64,000 nucleotides of DNA from Mollicutes bacterium (GTDB lineage: Bacteria; Bacillota_I; Bacilli_A; RF39; UBA660), in NCBI GenBank assembly GCA_004552445.1, contig SFOJ01000001.1:61988-125987 (forward strand), in the 5' to 3' direction. Each line of letters begins with the position of its first letter. Positions within the stretch are counted from its first letter, which is position 1. Below are positions 1 to 8,986 of the stretch, piece after piece. Position numbers and translations under genes: made by a program. The notes under the pieces were generated by a model. It had not been told where the DNA came from. It ran no database searches and worked only from the letters and a program-made list of their open reading frames with translations.

Positions 1-408
1 TATGATATTAAAGAACAAAAACTTGATATTTTATATGATAGAATAAATACTAATATAAGAATTAAGCTCGATAACAGTTATAAAATAATTGATAAATATA
101 AAAGCAATTATATACTTAATAATCCAAGAGTACTATATGAAAATAAATTTGATAAATTGAGTAGTCTTAGTGCAGATATTAATTCTAGTATTAAAAGAAT
201 TATTGAAAATAATGGTAAGAGACTTGATACATTAAAAATAAAGCTAGAACTTTTGAATCCTAAGAATGTACTTGATAAAGGATATTCAATATTATATAAA
301 GATGGTAAAATAATAAAAAATACTAAGGATATAGTTTTAGATGATAATTTAAATGTAATAATTAGTGATGGTAATATAGATGTAATAGTTAAAGGAGTAA
401 ATAAATGA
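1..408 (+). CDS. xseA: Exodeoxyribonuclease VII large subunit, C-terminal end (partial)
   Basis: The frame is open from the first base, so the 5' part lies outside the window; about 135 C-terminal residues are visible. The end contains the family's closing pattern (LNPKNVLDKGYSIL, then a short beta-rich tail ending DVIVKG), preceded by a helical, lysine-rich stretch as in the XseA coiled-coil region. With XseB it forms exonuclease VII, which degrades single-stranded DNA to oligonucleotides in the cytoplasm. The stop codon overlaps the xseB start in an ATGA, indicating translational coupling. The identification rests on the tail motif plus the adjacent small subunit. Confidence 0.9.
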   Translation, partial: YDIKEQKLDILYDRINTNIRIKLDNSYKIIDKYKSNYILNNPRVLYENKFDKLSSLSADINSSIKRIIENNGKRLDTLKIKLELLNPKNVLDKGYSILYKDGKIIKNTKDIVLDDNLNVIISDGNIDVIVKGVNK

Positions 409-626
409 AAGAAAAAACATTTGAACAATCTATAAAAGAATTGGAAAAAATTGTTAATGAACTTGAAAGTGGAGAACTTGATTTAGATAAGTCAATTACT
501 AAATATACAGAAGCTATGAAATTAATAGAATTTTGTGAAACTAAACTTAATAATGCAACTGAAACTATTAATAAATTAGTTAATGAAAATGGTACTGAAA
601 CTAAGTTTGAAGTAGAAGAAAATTAG
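405..626 (+). CDS. xseB: Exodeoxyribonuclease VII small subunit
   Basis: This 73-residue protein matches the XseB family in length and pattern: TFEQSIKELEKIVNELESGE, then LDLDKSITKYTEAMKLIEFC and a helical tail. XseB forms a helical hairpin that binds the large subunit's coiled coil. The start overlaps the xseA stop by 4 bases, so the two are coupled. A short stem (TTATTTC/GAAATAA, about 630-647) follows the gene but has no T-run, so a terminator there is unproven. Confidence 0.95.
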   Translation: MKEKTFEQSIKELEKIVNELESGELDLDKSITKYTEAMKLIEFCETKLNNATETINKLVNENGTETKFEVEEN

Positions 627-697
627 TAATTATTTCCATAGAAATAAGTGGTTATATATTAAAAATATAAAAGTAAATAATAATAAAGAGGTGAAAT

Positions 698-1675
698 ATG
701 AAAAAAGTATTATTCACGTTCTTTGTTATTTTTTTATTTCCATTAGGAGTATTTGCATATTCTAAATATATTATTCCTGGAGGAGAAAGTATTGGAATTA
801 AAATAAACACTGAAGGACTTGTAGTTGTTGGATTCTATAAAGTAGAAGATGAATATATAGCTAAGAATAACTTTAAAATTGGTGATAAGATAATTAATGT
901 TAATGGTAAAAATGTAAATACTATTGATGAATTAACTGATGCTGTGAGTAAAAGTGAAATGTCTTCTTTAAATGTTAAAGTTACTGTTAAAAGAAATGAT
1001 AGAGAAGTGGATACATATTTAAAACTTATTGTAAAAGATGGAATATATAAAACTGGACTTTATGTGAAAGATTCTTTAATTGGACTTGGAACTTTAAGTT
1101 ATATAGATCCTGTAAGTAAAATATATGGTGCTTTAGGTCATGAAATAACTATGAATGAAACTGGCAATAAGGTCGATGTTAGAGATGGAAATATTCTTTA
1201 TAGTAAGGTTATTGGTATAGATAAAAGTAGAAATGGTAAAGTTGGAAGTAAAAATGCTAATATAATTTTTGATAGAAAAATTGGTACTATACAAAAAAAT
1301 ACCAATAAAGGAATATATGGTATATATATTGATAATTTGCCTAATAAAGAAACTTACCAAGTTGCTGATTTTTCTAATATTAAAAAGGGAGATGCATATA
1401 TTTTAACGGTTACTAAAGATAATAAAATTGAAAAATATAGTATTAATATATTAGATAAATATTCTAGTAAAAAAGATACACAAAAAGCATTTAGTTTTGA
1501 GATAACAGATAAAAATCTTTTAAATAAAACGGGTGGTATAGTTCAAGGAATGAGTGGCTCTCCAATAATTCAAGATGATAAAATAATAGGAGCTGTTACT
1601 AATGTACTTGTTGATAATGTTACTCTAGGTTATGGTATATCTATTATAACTATGTTAGCTGAAGGAGAAAAATAA
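698..1675 (+). CDS. spoIVB: SpoIVB family sporulation serine peptidase (S55)
   Basis: The protein has 325 residues; the B. subtilis protein is about 425. An N-terminal hydrophobic segment (residues 4-20) is a signal or membrane anchor. It is followed by the SpoIVB-type PGGESIGIKI motif, a PDZ domain (about 40-112), then the S55 domain with the catalytic His in YGALGHEI (His148) and the serine motif GMSGSP (Ser286/Ser288). In B. subtilis SpoIVB is secreted from the forespore and cleaves SpoIVFA, releasing pro-sigma-K processing. Both catalytic residues are present, so it should be active. The ribosome site AGAGGTG fixes the start. No spo0A or recN neighbour is present, unlike in Bacillus. The short length reflects a smaller N-terminal region. 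Confidence 0.93.
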   Translation: MKKVLFTFFVIFLFPLGVFAYSKYIIPGGESIGIKINTEGLVVVGFYKVEDEYIAKNNFKIGDKIINVNGKNVNTIDELTDAVSKSEMSSLNVKVTVKRNDREVDTYLKLIVKDGIYKTGLYVKDSLIGLGTLSYIDPVSKIYGALGHEITMNETGNKVDVRDGNILYSKVIGIDKSRNGKVGSKNANIIFDRKIGTIQKNTNKGIYGIYIDNLPNKETYQVADFSNIKKGDAYILTVTKDNKIEKYSINILDKYSSKKDTQKAFSFEITDKNLLNKTGGIVQGMSGSPIIQDDKIIGAVTNVLVDNVTLGYGISIITMLAEGEK

Positions 1676-1700
1676 ATATAAATTTTTCTTTATCATATAA

Positions 1701-1735
1701 TTAAATATACTTTTAAAAGTATATTTAATTTGTTA
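1701..1735 (+). terminator. Perfect 28-bp palindrome after spoIVB
   Basis: Bases 1701-1728 form a perfect inverted repeat (TTAAATATACTTTT and its complement) directly between spoIVB and the next gene. The stem is all A/T apart from one pair and the T-run after it is short, so it may be a weak terminator; a protein-binding palindrome is the alternative. Confidence 0.45.
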
Positions 1736-1757
1736 TAATATTTTTTTCGAGGGTAAT

Positions 1758-2657
1758 ATGATACATAATGAAAGATTTGTAGTAAGTAGTGATAAACTAA
1801 AACGAGATTATAAAATATGTTCTTTAGCAGATATCCACAATAATTCATGGGCTAGTTTTGATCTTTGGGATAATTTGATAGCTGAAGTATATAAAGAAAG
1901 TCCGGATTATATTTTTATATCTGGTGATTTTGTTTATAATTCTGATGATTTTTTTGTCCCTAATAATGATAAAATGTTTAGATATCTTCTAAGAAATTTA
2001 AGTGAAATAGCTCAAACTTTTATGTGTCTTGGTAATCATGAATTGAAGCCAGGAAGAAAGTTTAACAATGATGATGCTATACAATATTTAAGAATGTTAG
2101 ATAGAACTATGGATATACATGTTCTTGATAAGAGAATTGGAAAAGAATTTATTGATATTGACGATATTAGAATAGGAGGATTTTGTCCTAGAAGTGAAAC
2201 ATATTATAAATCCTGTGAAAATATGTGGAATAACTATTTTATAGAAGATTATTTAAATAGTTTGATTGAATTTACTAAAGATAAATTTAATATTTTACTT
2301 ACACATTCTCCTGATACTATAAGTCAAAAAGAAGTTCTTATTGCTCTTAGAGATAAAATTAAGGAATTAGATTTAATATTATGTGGTCATAAACACGATG
2401 GATATATTCCTAAGACAATTCAAAAAGTTGGCATAGTTCATGATGACTTTGGGTTCGATGTTAGTGATGGAAAGGTTGTTTTTGATTATATAATTAGTAA
2501 AACTACTAATTGTAGAGGAGAATTTGATGTGTTAAATGCTAAAATGATAGTGAATAGAGGATATAGGAAATTTTCTCATAAAAGTCCAGTTTTTGCGATG
2601 TTAGATAAAGTATCATCAAGAGATATGGCTACAATAACTCTTAAAAAGAAATTGTAG
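1758..2657 (+). CDS. Calcineurin-like metallophosphoesterase
   Basis: All metal-binding motifs of the family are present in order: LADIH (Asp25, His27), SGDFV (Gly56-Asp57), LGNHE (Asn93, His94), LLTHSPD (His183) and GHKH (211-213). The protein is 299 residues with no signal peptide or membrane segment, so it is probably cytoplasmic; this distinguishes it from the membrane-associated YkuE/YaeI lipid phosphoesterases it otherwise resembles. The C-terminal 60 residues (after about 235) are not part of the usual fold. The start follows a GAGGG site 5-6 bases upstream. The substrate cannot be told from sequence; nothing in the neighbours names a pathway. Confidence 0.85.
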   Translation: MIHNERFVVSSDKLKRDYKICSLADIHNNSWASFDLWDNLIAEVYKESPDYIFISGDFVYNSDDFFVPNNDKMFRYLLRNLSEIAQTFMCLGNHELKPGRKFNNDDAIQYLRMLDRTMDIHVLDKRIGKEFIDIDDIRIGGFCPRSETYYKSCENMWNNYFIEDYLNSLIEFTKDKFNILLTHSPDTISQKEVLIALRDKIKELDLILCGHKHDGYIPKTIQKVGIVHDDFGFDVSDGKVVFDYIISKTTNCRGEFDVLNAKMIVNRGYRKFSHKSPVFAMLDKVSSRDMATITLKKKL

Positions 2658-2717
2658 TCTTTTTTATTGAAATAAAAATATTTTTTTGATAAAATTTATA
2701 TATACTAGGAGGCTATT

Positions 2718-2987
2718 ATGGAAGAAGTTAGTAATAAATTAGAAGTTACTATTGAGGATGGTACTACTGTAACTGTTAATGTTTTAGATTTTGTTGATTC
2801 TTTAGAGTTTGGTAAAACATATATAATATATACAGTTAATGATCAGTCAGATACAGTTTTTGCTTCTATATTAAATGAAACGGAAGATTCTTATTCTCTT
2901 GATACTATAACTGATCCAAAAGAATTAGATTTTATTAATAATGAAATAGATAGGGTTGTTAGTGAATTAAGTGAAGAAGGTGAATAA
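2718..2987 (+). CDS. DUF1292 family protein
   Basis: This 89-residue acidic protein carries the DUF1292 pattern: a beta strand followed by FGKTYIIYTVNDQSDTVFAS, then TDPKELDFINNEIDRV. It is homologous to B. subtilis YrzB, whose function is unknown. A second member occurs in this window at 8976-9242 in the canonical yrzB position, so this copy is the paralogue. It has a strong site (AGGAGG) and ends two bases before the next start, so it is co-translated with the coiled-coil protein downstream. Confidence 0.85.
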   Translation: MEEVSNKLEVTIEDGTTVTVNVLDFVDSLEFGKTYIIYTVNDQSDTVFASILNETEDSYSLDTITDPKELDFINNEIDRVVSELSEEGE

Positions 2988-2989
2988 TA

Positions 2990-3994
2990 ATGACTATACA
3001 AGAAGCTATTAGTAGAGGTAGATTACCTAATATTGATCCTAAAAAATTAATTAGTGTGTGTTCAAAGCTTGGTATACCAGCTCATGATTTATCTTATGCT
3101 CTTACTGATGAGCAATTAAGAAGGCTTCAATATGAACCTTCTCTTCATAGATCAATTGTTACTGCTCAAGTTAAAGGTGCTCATAATACATTAATTTCTG
3201 AATATGATGAATTAATTAAAAAATATCAATCTTTATCAGAAAGAATGGGTAATAATCCTGATTTGTCATCTAAAAAAGGGGAGATTGATAAACTTTTAGC
3301 TGATTTAATTACTGCTAGAAATGAATATAATGGTGTTGTTAAAAACGTATTTATTTCAAGAGAAAATATGGGATTTGATAGAAATGTTATAAATCCTGTT
3401 AATCGTACTATTATGGGAGTTGTTGATAGTAAATTACAAAAGCAGGGAAATAAGTTAAATGTTGAATATGCTAAGTTGGATAAGTTACAATCATATAATT
3501 ATAAAACTAAATTTAAACAAAAAAGAAACGCTAAAAAAATTCAAAAAGTTGCTGAAAAAATTGCTAAATTACAAGGAAAGCAAGGTAAACTTCAAACTGT
3601 TCAGAGAAAAATAGTAAATAAAGGTTCAGGAAAGTATGTAAAATTTAAATCTAAAGAATTTTTAGAATATAGAAATGATTTAGAAAGATATACAGCTTAT
3701 GCTGATGCAAAAGAAAAAAATATTCAAGCTCAAAGGGATTATGCTAGTGATTTAGCACAAACTAGAATGGAATTACATAATTTAGAGAGTCAAGTTGGTG
3801 TTGGTAATGCACTTGATAGGGCAAAAAATACTATTGCTAGAACTAGATTACAATTTGAGCAAAGAAAGCTTAAATCTGATTTAAGTAAATATCAAAAGCA
3901 AGAAAAAATGATTGAAAGATTGAAAAGTAAAAGAGGTATGTGTAGACTTTCTGAACAATTTTATAGACAAGTTGTTATGTCTTATGCAATGTAG
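2990..3994 (+). CDS. Uncharacterised coiled-coil protein
   Basis: I do not recognise a family. The 334-residue protein has no membrane segment. The first 70 residues (TIQEAISRGRLPNIDPKKLI...) look globular; from about residue 75 to the end it is highly charged and helical, rich in Lys, Gln and Glu, with strong heptad character (for example KKIQKVAEKIAKLQGKQGK), so a long basic coiled coil is likely. It starts two bases after the DUF1292 gene and the pair ends in a shared terminator, so they probably work together. A structural or nucleic-acid-binding role is possible given the basic charge, but that is only inference. Confidence 0.6.
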   Translation: MTIQEAISRGRLPNIDPKKLISVCSKLGIPAHDLSYALTDEQLRRLQYEPSLHRSIVTAQVKGAHNTLISEYDELIKKYQSLSERMGNNPDLSSKKGEIDKLLADLITARNEYNGVVKNVFISRENMGFDRNVINPVNRTIMGVVDSKLQKQGNKLNVEYAKLDKLQSYNYKTKFKQKRNAKKIQKVAEKIAKLQGKQGKLQTVQRKIVNKGSGKYVKFKSKEFLEYRNDLERYTAYADAKEKNIQAQRDYASDLAQTRMELHNLESQVGVGNALDRAKNTIARTRLQFEQRKLKSDLSKYQKQEKMIERLKSKRGMCRLSEQFYRQVVMSYAM

Positions 3995-3999
3995 TTATT

Positions 4000-4029
4000 A
4001 AAAAATACTTTCATTTGAAAGTATTTTTT
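4000..4029. terminator. Bidirectional hairpin terminator
   Basis: AAAAAATACTTTC-ATTT-GAAAGTATTTTTT lies between convergent genes. The A-run on one side and T-run on the other let it serve both the coiled-coil gene (plus) and mgtE (minus). Confidence 0.85.
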
Positions 4030-5362
4030 ATAGTCCTAATAAATGTGTCGCTATTTGAAAATAAACTATTAATGATATTGCATCAACTATTGTTGTTATG
4101 AATGGACTTGCCATTACTGCTGGATCAAATCCTATTTTTTTAGCAAGTATTGGAAGTGAGCAACCAATTATTTTAGCAATCATTACTGTTACTATTAGTG
4201 TTAAACATACAACTAGTGCTACGCTTGTTGTTACTTTGTCTATAAAAAGTAGTTTTATAAAGTTTGCAACTGCAAGTGTTAGTCCTACTAGTATAGCAAC
4301 TCTTATTTCTTTCCATATAACTTTTAGTGTATCTTTATATTCTATATCATTAAGTGAAAGTCCACGGATTATTGTAACTGATGATTGACCACCTGCGTTA
4401 CCACCAGTATCCATAAGCATTGGTATAAATGAAGTTAGTACAACATATGATGCTAATGCCACTTCATAATGTTGAATTATTTTTCCAGTGAAAGTTGCTG
4501 ATATCATAAGAAGTAGTAACCATGGAATTCTACTTTTATATAATTCTAAAACGTTTGATTTTAAGTATGGTTTTTCAGTAGGTGTAATAGCCGCCATTTT
4601 TTCAATATCTTCAGTTGCCTCTTCTTCAATAATATCAATTACATCATCGATAGTGATAATACCAACTAATTTATTTTCTGAATCAACTACCGGTACTGAA
4701 GTAAGATCGTAGTCTTGAATGATTTGTGCAACTTTTTCTTGATCCATTAATGTATTAACAGACATTATATCATCATCCATTATTTCTTTTATAAGTTTAT
4801 TTTCATCATTTAAAACTAAATCTTTTAACTTTACTGTTCCAATTAATTTCCTTGATTTGTCGGTTACGAAACAAATATCAATTGTTTCTTTATCATCATA
4901 TTCTCTTTTTATTTTTTTAATTGCATCGCTGATTGTAATTTCTTCTTTTAAATCCATGTATTCTGTTGTCATAATACTTCCGGCTGAATCTTCTGGATAA
5001 TTTAGTAATTGATTTATATCACGTCTAGCATCTACATCAACTTTATTTAGTAATCTACTTACTACATTTGCTGGTATTTCGTCCATTAAGTCAGCGGCAT
5101 CATCACTTGCCATGTCATTTATAATATCAACTGCTTCTTTTTCACTGAGTAGAGTAATTAATTTACTTTGGGTATCAGTTTCCATGTATGAAAATACATC
5201 AGCTGCTATATCTTTTTGTAATAATCTAAATATTTTTAATTGTTCTGTGGTCGGTAAGTCTTCAAATATTTCTGCTATGTCATAATCATTCATCTCATTT
5301 AAGATTTGTTTGATTTCAGCATATTTTTTTTCTTCAATTAGTTTTTCAATATTTTTTAACAT
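4028..5362 (-). CDS. mgtE: Magnesium transporter MgtE
   Basis: The domain order is that of MgtE: a helical N-domain (residues 1-125 or so), two CBS domains (about 130-250), a connecting helix, then five membrane segments from about residue 280 to the end, with the pore-region motif DTGGNAGGQSS and a C-terminal PFITTIVDAISL. It is a Mg2+-gated divalent cation channel of the cell membrane; the N and CBS domains sense cytosolic Mg2+. I place the start at the ATG at 5362 (MLKNIEKLI) because AAAGGTGGTG lies 6-7 bases upstream; a longer GTG start would run through that site. No M-box riboswitch is visible in the upstream gap. Length 444 is typical. Confidence 0.95.
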   Translation of the reverse strand: MLKNIEKLIEEKKYAEIKQILNEMNDYDIAEIFEDLPTTEQLKIFRLLQKDIAADVFSYMETDTQSKLITLLSEKEAVDIINDMASDDAADLMDEIPANVVSRLLNKVDVDARRDINQLLNYPEDSAGSIMTTEYMDLKEEITISDAIKKIKREYDDKETIDICFVTDKSRKLIGTVKLKDLVLNDENKLIKEIMDDDIMSVNTLMDQEKVAQIIQDYDLTSVPVVDSENKLVGIITIDDVIDIIEEEATEDIEKMAAITPTEKPYLKSNVLELYKSRIPWLLLLMISATFTGKIIQHYEVALASYVVLTSFIPMLMDTGGNAGGQSSVTIIRGLSLNDIEYKDTLKVIWKEIRVAILVGLTLAVANFIKLLFIDKVTTSVALVVCLTLIVTVMIAKIIGCSLPILAKKIGFDPAVMASPFITTIVDAISLIVYFQIATHLLGL

Positions 5363-5515
5363 AATAAACACCACCTTTTTTTCTCGTTAATTATACTATA
5401 ATTGTATTAAAAAGTCACTTAAAAGTCATTAAAATATGTAAAAAGAATTAAAAATATATAAAAATATTATTTTTTTTAGTATAATAATTGTTAGTTATAA
5501 GAAAGAGGAAGAATT

Positions 5516-6232
5516 ATGAAAAATGATATACCAAATCATGTAGCTATTATAATGGATGGTAATGGAAGATGGGCTACAAGACAAGGAAAGAAAAGAACTG
5601 AAGGACATTACGCTGGATATAAAACTCTTAAAAAGACTGCTCTTCATATATTAAGTAAGGGTGTTAAAATTCTTAGTGTTTTTGCGTTTTCTACTGAAAA
5701 TTTTAAAAGAAGTCAAGAAGAAGTTGGATATTTAATGAATTTGTTTGTATCTGCTTTTAAGAGTGATATGCATTTTTTCTTAGAAAATAACATTAAAGTA
5801 GTTTTTTCAGGAAGAAAAGAACCTCTTAGTGATGAAGTTTATGATGTTATGAAAACATTAGAAAAGGAAACTTTAAATTGTACTGGTGGAATATTTAATG
5901 TTTGTTTAAATTATGGTGGTCAATTTGAAATAGTTGATGCTGCTAAAAAGTTAGCAACTATGTATAAAGAAGGAGAAGTTGATTTGAATAGTGTTACTCC
6001 AGAAAACTTCTATAGTTATTTATATAATGATTTACCTCCTGTTGATTTAATGATTAGAACTAGTGGAGAACTTAGAATTAGTAATTTTATGTTGTATAGT
6101 ATTGCTTATGCTGAACTATATTTTACTGATAAATGTTTTCCAGATTTTACAGAGGATGAATTTGATAAAGCTCTTGAATCATATTTCAATAGAAATATTT
6201 CTAAGGGAGCAGTTAATGATAGAAAGAAATAA
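5516..6232 (+). CDS. uppS: Undecaprenyl diphosphate synthase
   Basis: The 238-residue protein opens with HVAIIMDGNGRWA, the signature of cis-prenyltransferases with the catalytic Asp, and ends with LMIRTSGELRISNF, the isopentenyl-diphosphate binding region. It condenses farnesyl diphosphate with IPP units in cis to give the C55 carrier lipid for peptidoglycan and other wall polymers. In many Bacillota uppS is followed by cdsA; here it is followed by a convergent gene that encodes IspH and a prenyl synthase, which would supply its substrates. AAGAGGAAG precedes the start. Confidence 0.96.
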   Translation: MKNDIPNHVAIIMDGNGRWATRQGKKRTEGHYAGYKTLKKTALHILSKGVKILSVFAFSTENFKRSQEEVGYLMNLFVSAFKSDMHFFLENNIKVVFSGRKEPLSDEVYDVMKTLEKETLNCTGGIFNVCLNYGGQFEIVDAAKKLATMYKEGEVDLNSVTPENFYSYLYNDLPPVDLMIRTSGELRISNFMLYSIAYAELYFTDKCFPDFTEDEFDKALESYFNRNISKGAVNDRKK

Positions 6233-6274
6233 TTATTATTTTTTTGATAAGAAGAAAATATAATGAAAGAAATT

Positions 6275-6302
6275 AAAATAGTATCTATGTGATACTATTT
6301 TT
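6275..6302. terminator. Bidirectional hairpin terminator
   Basis: AAATAGTATC-TATGT-GATACTATTT followed by T-rich sequence separates uppS from the convergent ispH fusion gene; the minus gene's stop codon lies within the 3' arm. Confidence 0.85.
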
Positions 6303-8181
6303 CTCTTAATCTTAAGAATAATATTAATCCTAAGAGTATGTTTTTTATATATTCTTTTATATCCATTGATTTAATGTTTGAATAGGCTTCGTTAAACATT
6401 CCATTCATTTTGTTAGTAGCATATTCTAGTGCTCCAGATTCTTCAAATAATTGTTGTACTTTTTTAGATTCTTCTTCGTTTATACTTCTTCCATAATATT
6501 TAAGTAATTCATCTAGTAAGTCATTTCTCTTAATCTTAATATAAGAATAGAGTATAGTTTGTTTGAATTCTTCTATATCCGAATAAACTGATTTACCCAA
6601 TATTTCTTTACTACTATAAATTCCTAAAATATCATCTTTTATTTGAAATGCTATACCAAGTGGTTCTAATACTTTTTCGAAAGTTTCCATATCCTTAACT
6701 TTGGAGTTGCCTAAAATCATACCAAGTACAAATGGACCCACAATTGTATACCAAGATGTTTTAAGCTTGTATATTTCCATTATGTCTTCTTCATGTAGTG
6801 TATGTTTTTTATCATTTTTTTCTATAAATGGAAGAGCAACATCTATTATTTCACCTTTGATTGTTTTGATAACTATATTATTATAATAACTCAATAATTT
6901 AGCAAGATTTTTATCATTTTTATACTTTTTAGTTATCAGTTCAGTTGTATAAAAAAATCCAAGGTCTCCAATACAAAGTGCTAGTGAATTATTAGTATTA
7001 TCATTTTCTACATTATATTTTTTAAATTCATTTTTATAGGTTTCATGTATTGTTTCTTTATTACGTCTTAGATGTGCATTGTCAATAATATCATCATGTA
7101 TAAGTATTGATGTTTCGAATGTTTCATAAGCGAGTGATAATGTTTTAGCATAATCGTCATTTTTATTTAGTTTGTATCCTAAGTCAATTAAACATCCTCT
7201 TAAGAATTTTCCATCACCATTCATGTTTATAAATTTATTTATTGCGTCTATTACGATAGGGTTGTCTTTTTCTATAAATGTTTTATTTATTTTTTTTAGT
7301 TCAACTTCAAACTCTTTTAGTTTTGATTTGTAGTAAATAAAGAATTCTAAAAGATTTGCGTATTCTTTAATTTGATCTTTAGGAGTAGATGCTCCGCCTG
7401 TAAATCCTATTTTTGTATTTAGTGTATATTTTTCTTTTTTTATAAAGTTAAAGAATTCTTTTATATCTGAAAAGTAGTATGTTTTAGTGACTTCATTACA
7501 TAAATTAAATAGTTCTTTTGTGTTTGAGCTTTCTTTGCCACCAATTACAAACATAATATCCATTTGTTCTGCTAGTGTGATACTTGAAGTTTGTATTAAC
7601 TTTTGTGCATTACATATAGTATTTTCTATTTCATAACTAATATTATTTTCGTTCATGTAATTTAATAATTCTTGTAGTATTTTATGACTTACAGTAGTTT
7701 GACAAACTATAAAGTATTTATCATTTTTATTTAATTCTTTATAATCATCTTTTTTTTCAATAATAATTCCTTCATTGTTAATCCAACCATTTGTACCGAT
7801 AACTTCTGGATGTGTTTTTTTACCAACTATTATGATTTTGTAACCATTATTTTGTTTATCTATAGCTATATTATGTACTTTTAAAACATTTGTACAGGTT
7901 GCGTCATAGTATTCAATATTATTTTTTTCTAAATAGTCATATGTTTCTTTTGGTTCTCCATGTGCTCTAATTATTAAAATATCATTTTTTGTTAGAAGTG
8001 ATAAATCATCAATACATTTTATATCATCTTTTTCTAATTCTTTAATAATATAAGGATTATGTAATATTTCTTTATAAATATAAATATTCTTATTAGTATT
8101 TTCTTTTTTTAATTTATATGCTACTTCAATAGCTTTATTAGCTCCAGCACATGTTCCATATATTTTAGGGTAATATATCAT
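6295..8181 (-). CDS. IspH (HMBPP reductase) fused to polyprenyl diphosphate synthase
   Basis: A single 628-residue frame holds two isoprenoid enzymes. Residues 1 to about 280 are IspH (LytB): three cluster cysteines at Cys11 (GTCAGANKAIEVA), Cys96 (DATCTNV) and Cys190 (NTICNA), plus His41, His74, THPEVIG (His124, Glu126) and SSNTKEL. IspH makes IPP and DMAPP in the last MEP step. Residues about 281-628 are an all-trans polyprenyl synthase: GDGKFLRG, first Asp-rich motif DDIID (363-367), and FQIKDDILG (516-520) as the second, which lacks the last Asp as in some GGPP-synthase-like enzymes. The linker is short. No stop or frameshift separates the halves. The fusion would couple IPP/DMAPP production to chain elongation. 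The allylic product length is unknown. The start has a GGAGGC site upstream. Confidence 0.9.
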   Translation of the reverse strand: MIYYPKIYGTCAGANKAIEVAYKLKKENTNKNIYIYKEILHNPYIIKELEKDDIKCIDDLSLLTKNDILIIRAHGEPKETYDYLEKNNIEYYDATCTNVLKVHNIAIDKQNNGYKIIIVGKKTHPEVIGTNGWINNEGIIIEKKDDYKELNKNDKYFIVCQTTVSHKILQELLNYMNENNISYEIENTICNAQKLIQTSSITLAEQMDIMFVIGGKESSNTKELFNLCNEVTKTYYFSDIKEFFNFIKKEKYTLNTKIGFTGGASTPKDQIKEYANLLEFFIYYKSKLKEFEVELKKINKTFIEKDNPIVIDAINKFINMNGDGKFLRGCLIDLGYKLNKNDDYAKTLSLAYETFETSILIHDDIIDNAHLRRNKETIHETYKNEFKKYNVENDNTNNSLALCIGDLGFFYTTELITKKYKNDKNLAKLLSYYNNIVIKTIKGEIIDVALPFIEKNDKKHTLHEEDIMEIYKLKTSWYTIVGPFVLGMILGNSKVKDMETFEKVLEPLGIAFQIKDDILGIYSSKEILGKSVYSDIEEFKQTILYSYIKIKRNDLLDELLKYYGRSINEEESKKVQQLFEESGALEYATNKMNGMFNEAYSNIKSMDIKEYIKNILLGLILFLRLREK

Positions 8182-8318
8182 TTTTTTGCCTCCATAAATA
8201 TTATAACAAGTATAAGTGTTAAATCCTAGAAAAATATAGTTTCTTTGCGTATAATATCTATATAAATATTGTTTAGAATTTAAAAATTTGTTAGAATATA
8301 TTTAAGGAGTTGAGTTTT

Positions 8319-8570
8319 ATGAATAATATGGAAACTACAGTAGTTGATACTGATACTATAATTGATCATAATACAAGAAGTACTTTACTTAAAATTTGTG
8401 ATGATTTAAAAGAAAGAGGATATAATCCAATTAAACAAATTGTTGCTTACTTAATTAGTGGAGATCCTGGGTATATTTCTAGTTATAAAGAATGTAGAAA
8501 TAGAATTTTAGAATTTAAAAGAGAGGATATATTAGAATTAATGTTAGTTAATTTTATTAATAAGAAATGA
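8319..8570 (+). CDS. ireB: IreB family regulatory protein (UPF0297)
   Basis: The core KICDDLKERGYNPIKQIVAYL followed by SGDPGYISSYKECRNRI is the IreB/YrzL signature. In Enterococcus IreB is a substrate of the Ser/Thr kinase IreK and affects cephalosporin resistance; the B. subtilis homologue is YrzL. I use the ATG at 8319: AAGGAG at 8304-8309 sits directly against the alternative TTG at 8310 but nine bases before this ATG. The gene overlaps ruvX by 4 bases. The order ireB-ruvX-DUF1292 is the standard Bacilli arrangement. Confidence 0.93.
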   Translation: MNNMETTVVDTDTIIDHNTRSTLLKICDDLKERGYNPIKQIVAYLISGDPGYISSYKECRNRILEFKREDILELMLVNFINKK

Positions 8571-8986
8571 CATATTTAGGATTAGATTTGGGTAGTAAAA
8601 CTTGTGGTATAGCAATTAGTGATAGAACTGGTCTTATTGCATCTTCTTTAGAAGTCATTAGATATGATGATTATGATGAACTAGTTAATAAACTTAATAA
8701 TATAGTTATAAGTAGAAATGTTGATGCTTTTGTGCTTGGAAACCCTAAAAATTTAGATGGTAGTCTTTCTAAGAGAAGTGAGATAACTTTAGAATTTAAA
8801 AAAATACTTGAAGATAGATTCAAATTAAATGTTATTATGCAAGATGAGAGATTATCTACAGTTGAAGCAGAACGTATGCTTATAAGTAATGATACTAAGC
8901 GTAAAAATAGAAAGAAAGTAATAGATAAGATTGCAGCTACAATTATATTACAAAGTTATTTAGATAGGAGAAATCATGAAAGATAA
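8567..8986 (+). CDS. ruvX: RuvX/YqgF family pre-16S rRNA-processing nuclease
   Basis: This 139-residue RNase H-fold protein carries LGLDLGSKTCGIAISD (first acidic residue), VLGNPKNLDGS, DERLSTVEAERML and a final KKVIDKIAATIILQSYLD with the last Asp. YqgF enzymes trim the 16S rRNA 5' end; the RuvX name reflects an older proposed resolvase role. It overlaps ireB by 4 bases and the next gene by 11, so the three are co-translated. Confidence 0.93.
   Translation: MTYLGLDLGSKTCGIAISDRTGLIASSLEVIRYDDYDELVNKLNNIVISRNVDAFVLGNPKNLDGSLSKRSEITLEFKKILEDRFKLNVIMQDERLSTVEAERMLISNDTKRKNRKKVIDKIAATIILQSYLDRRNHER

Noticed and set aside
5363..5515. M-box magnesium riboswitch upstream of mgtE
   Set aside because: The 153-base gap is shared with the divergent uppS gene and shows no long structured, G/C-containing leader on the minus strand.
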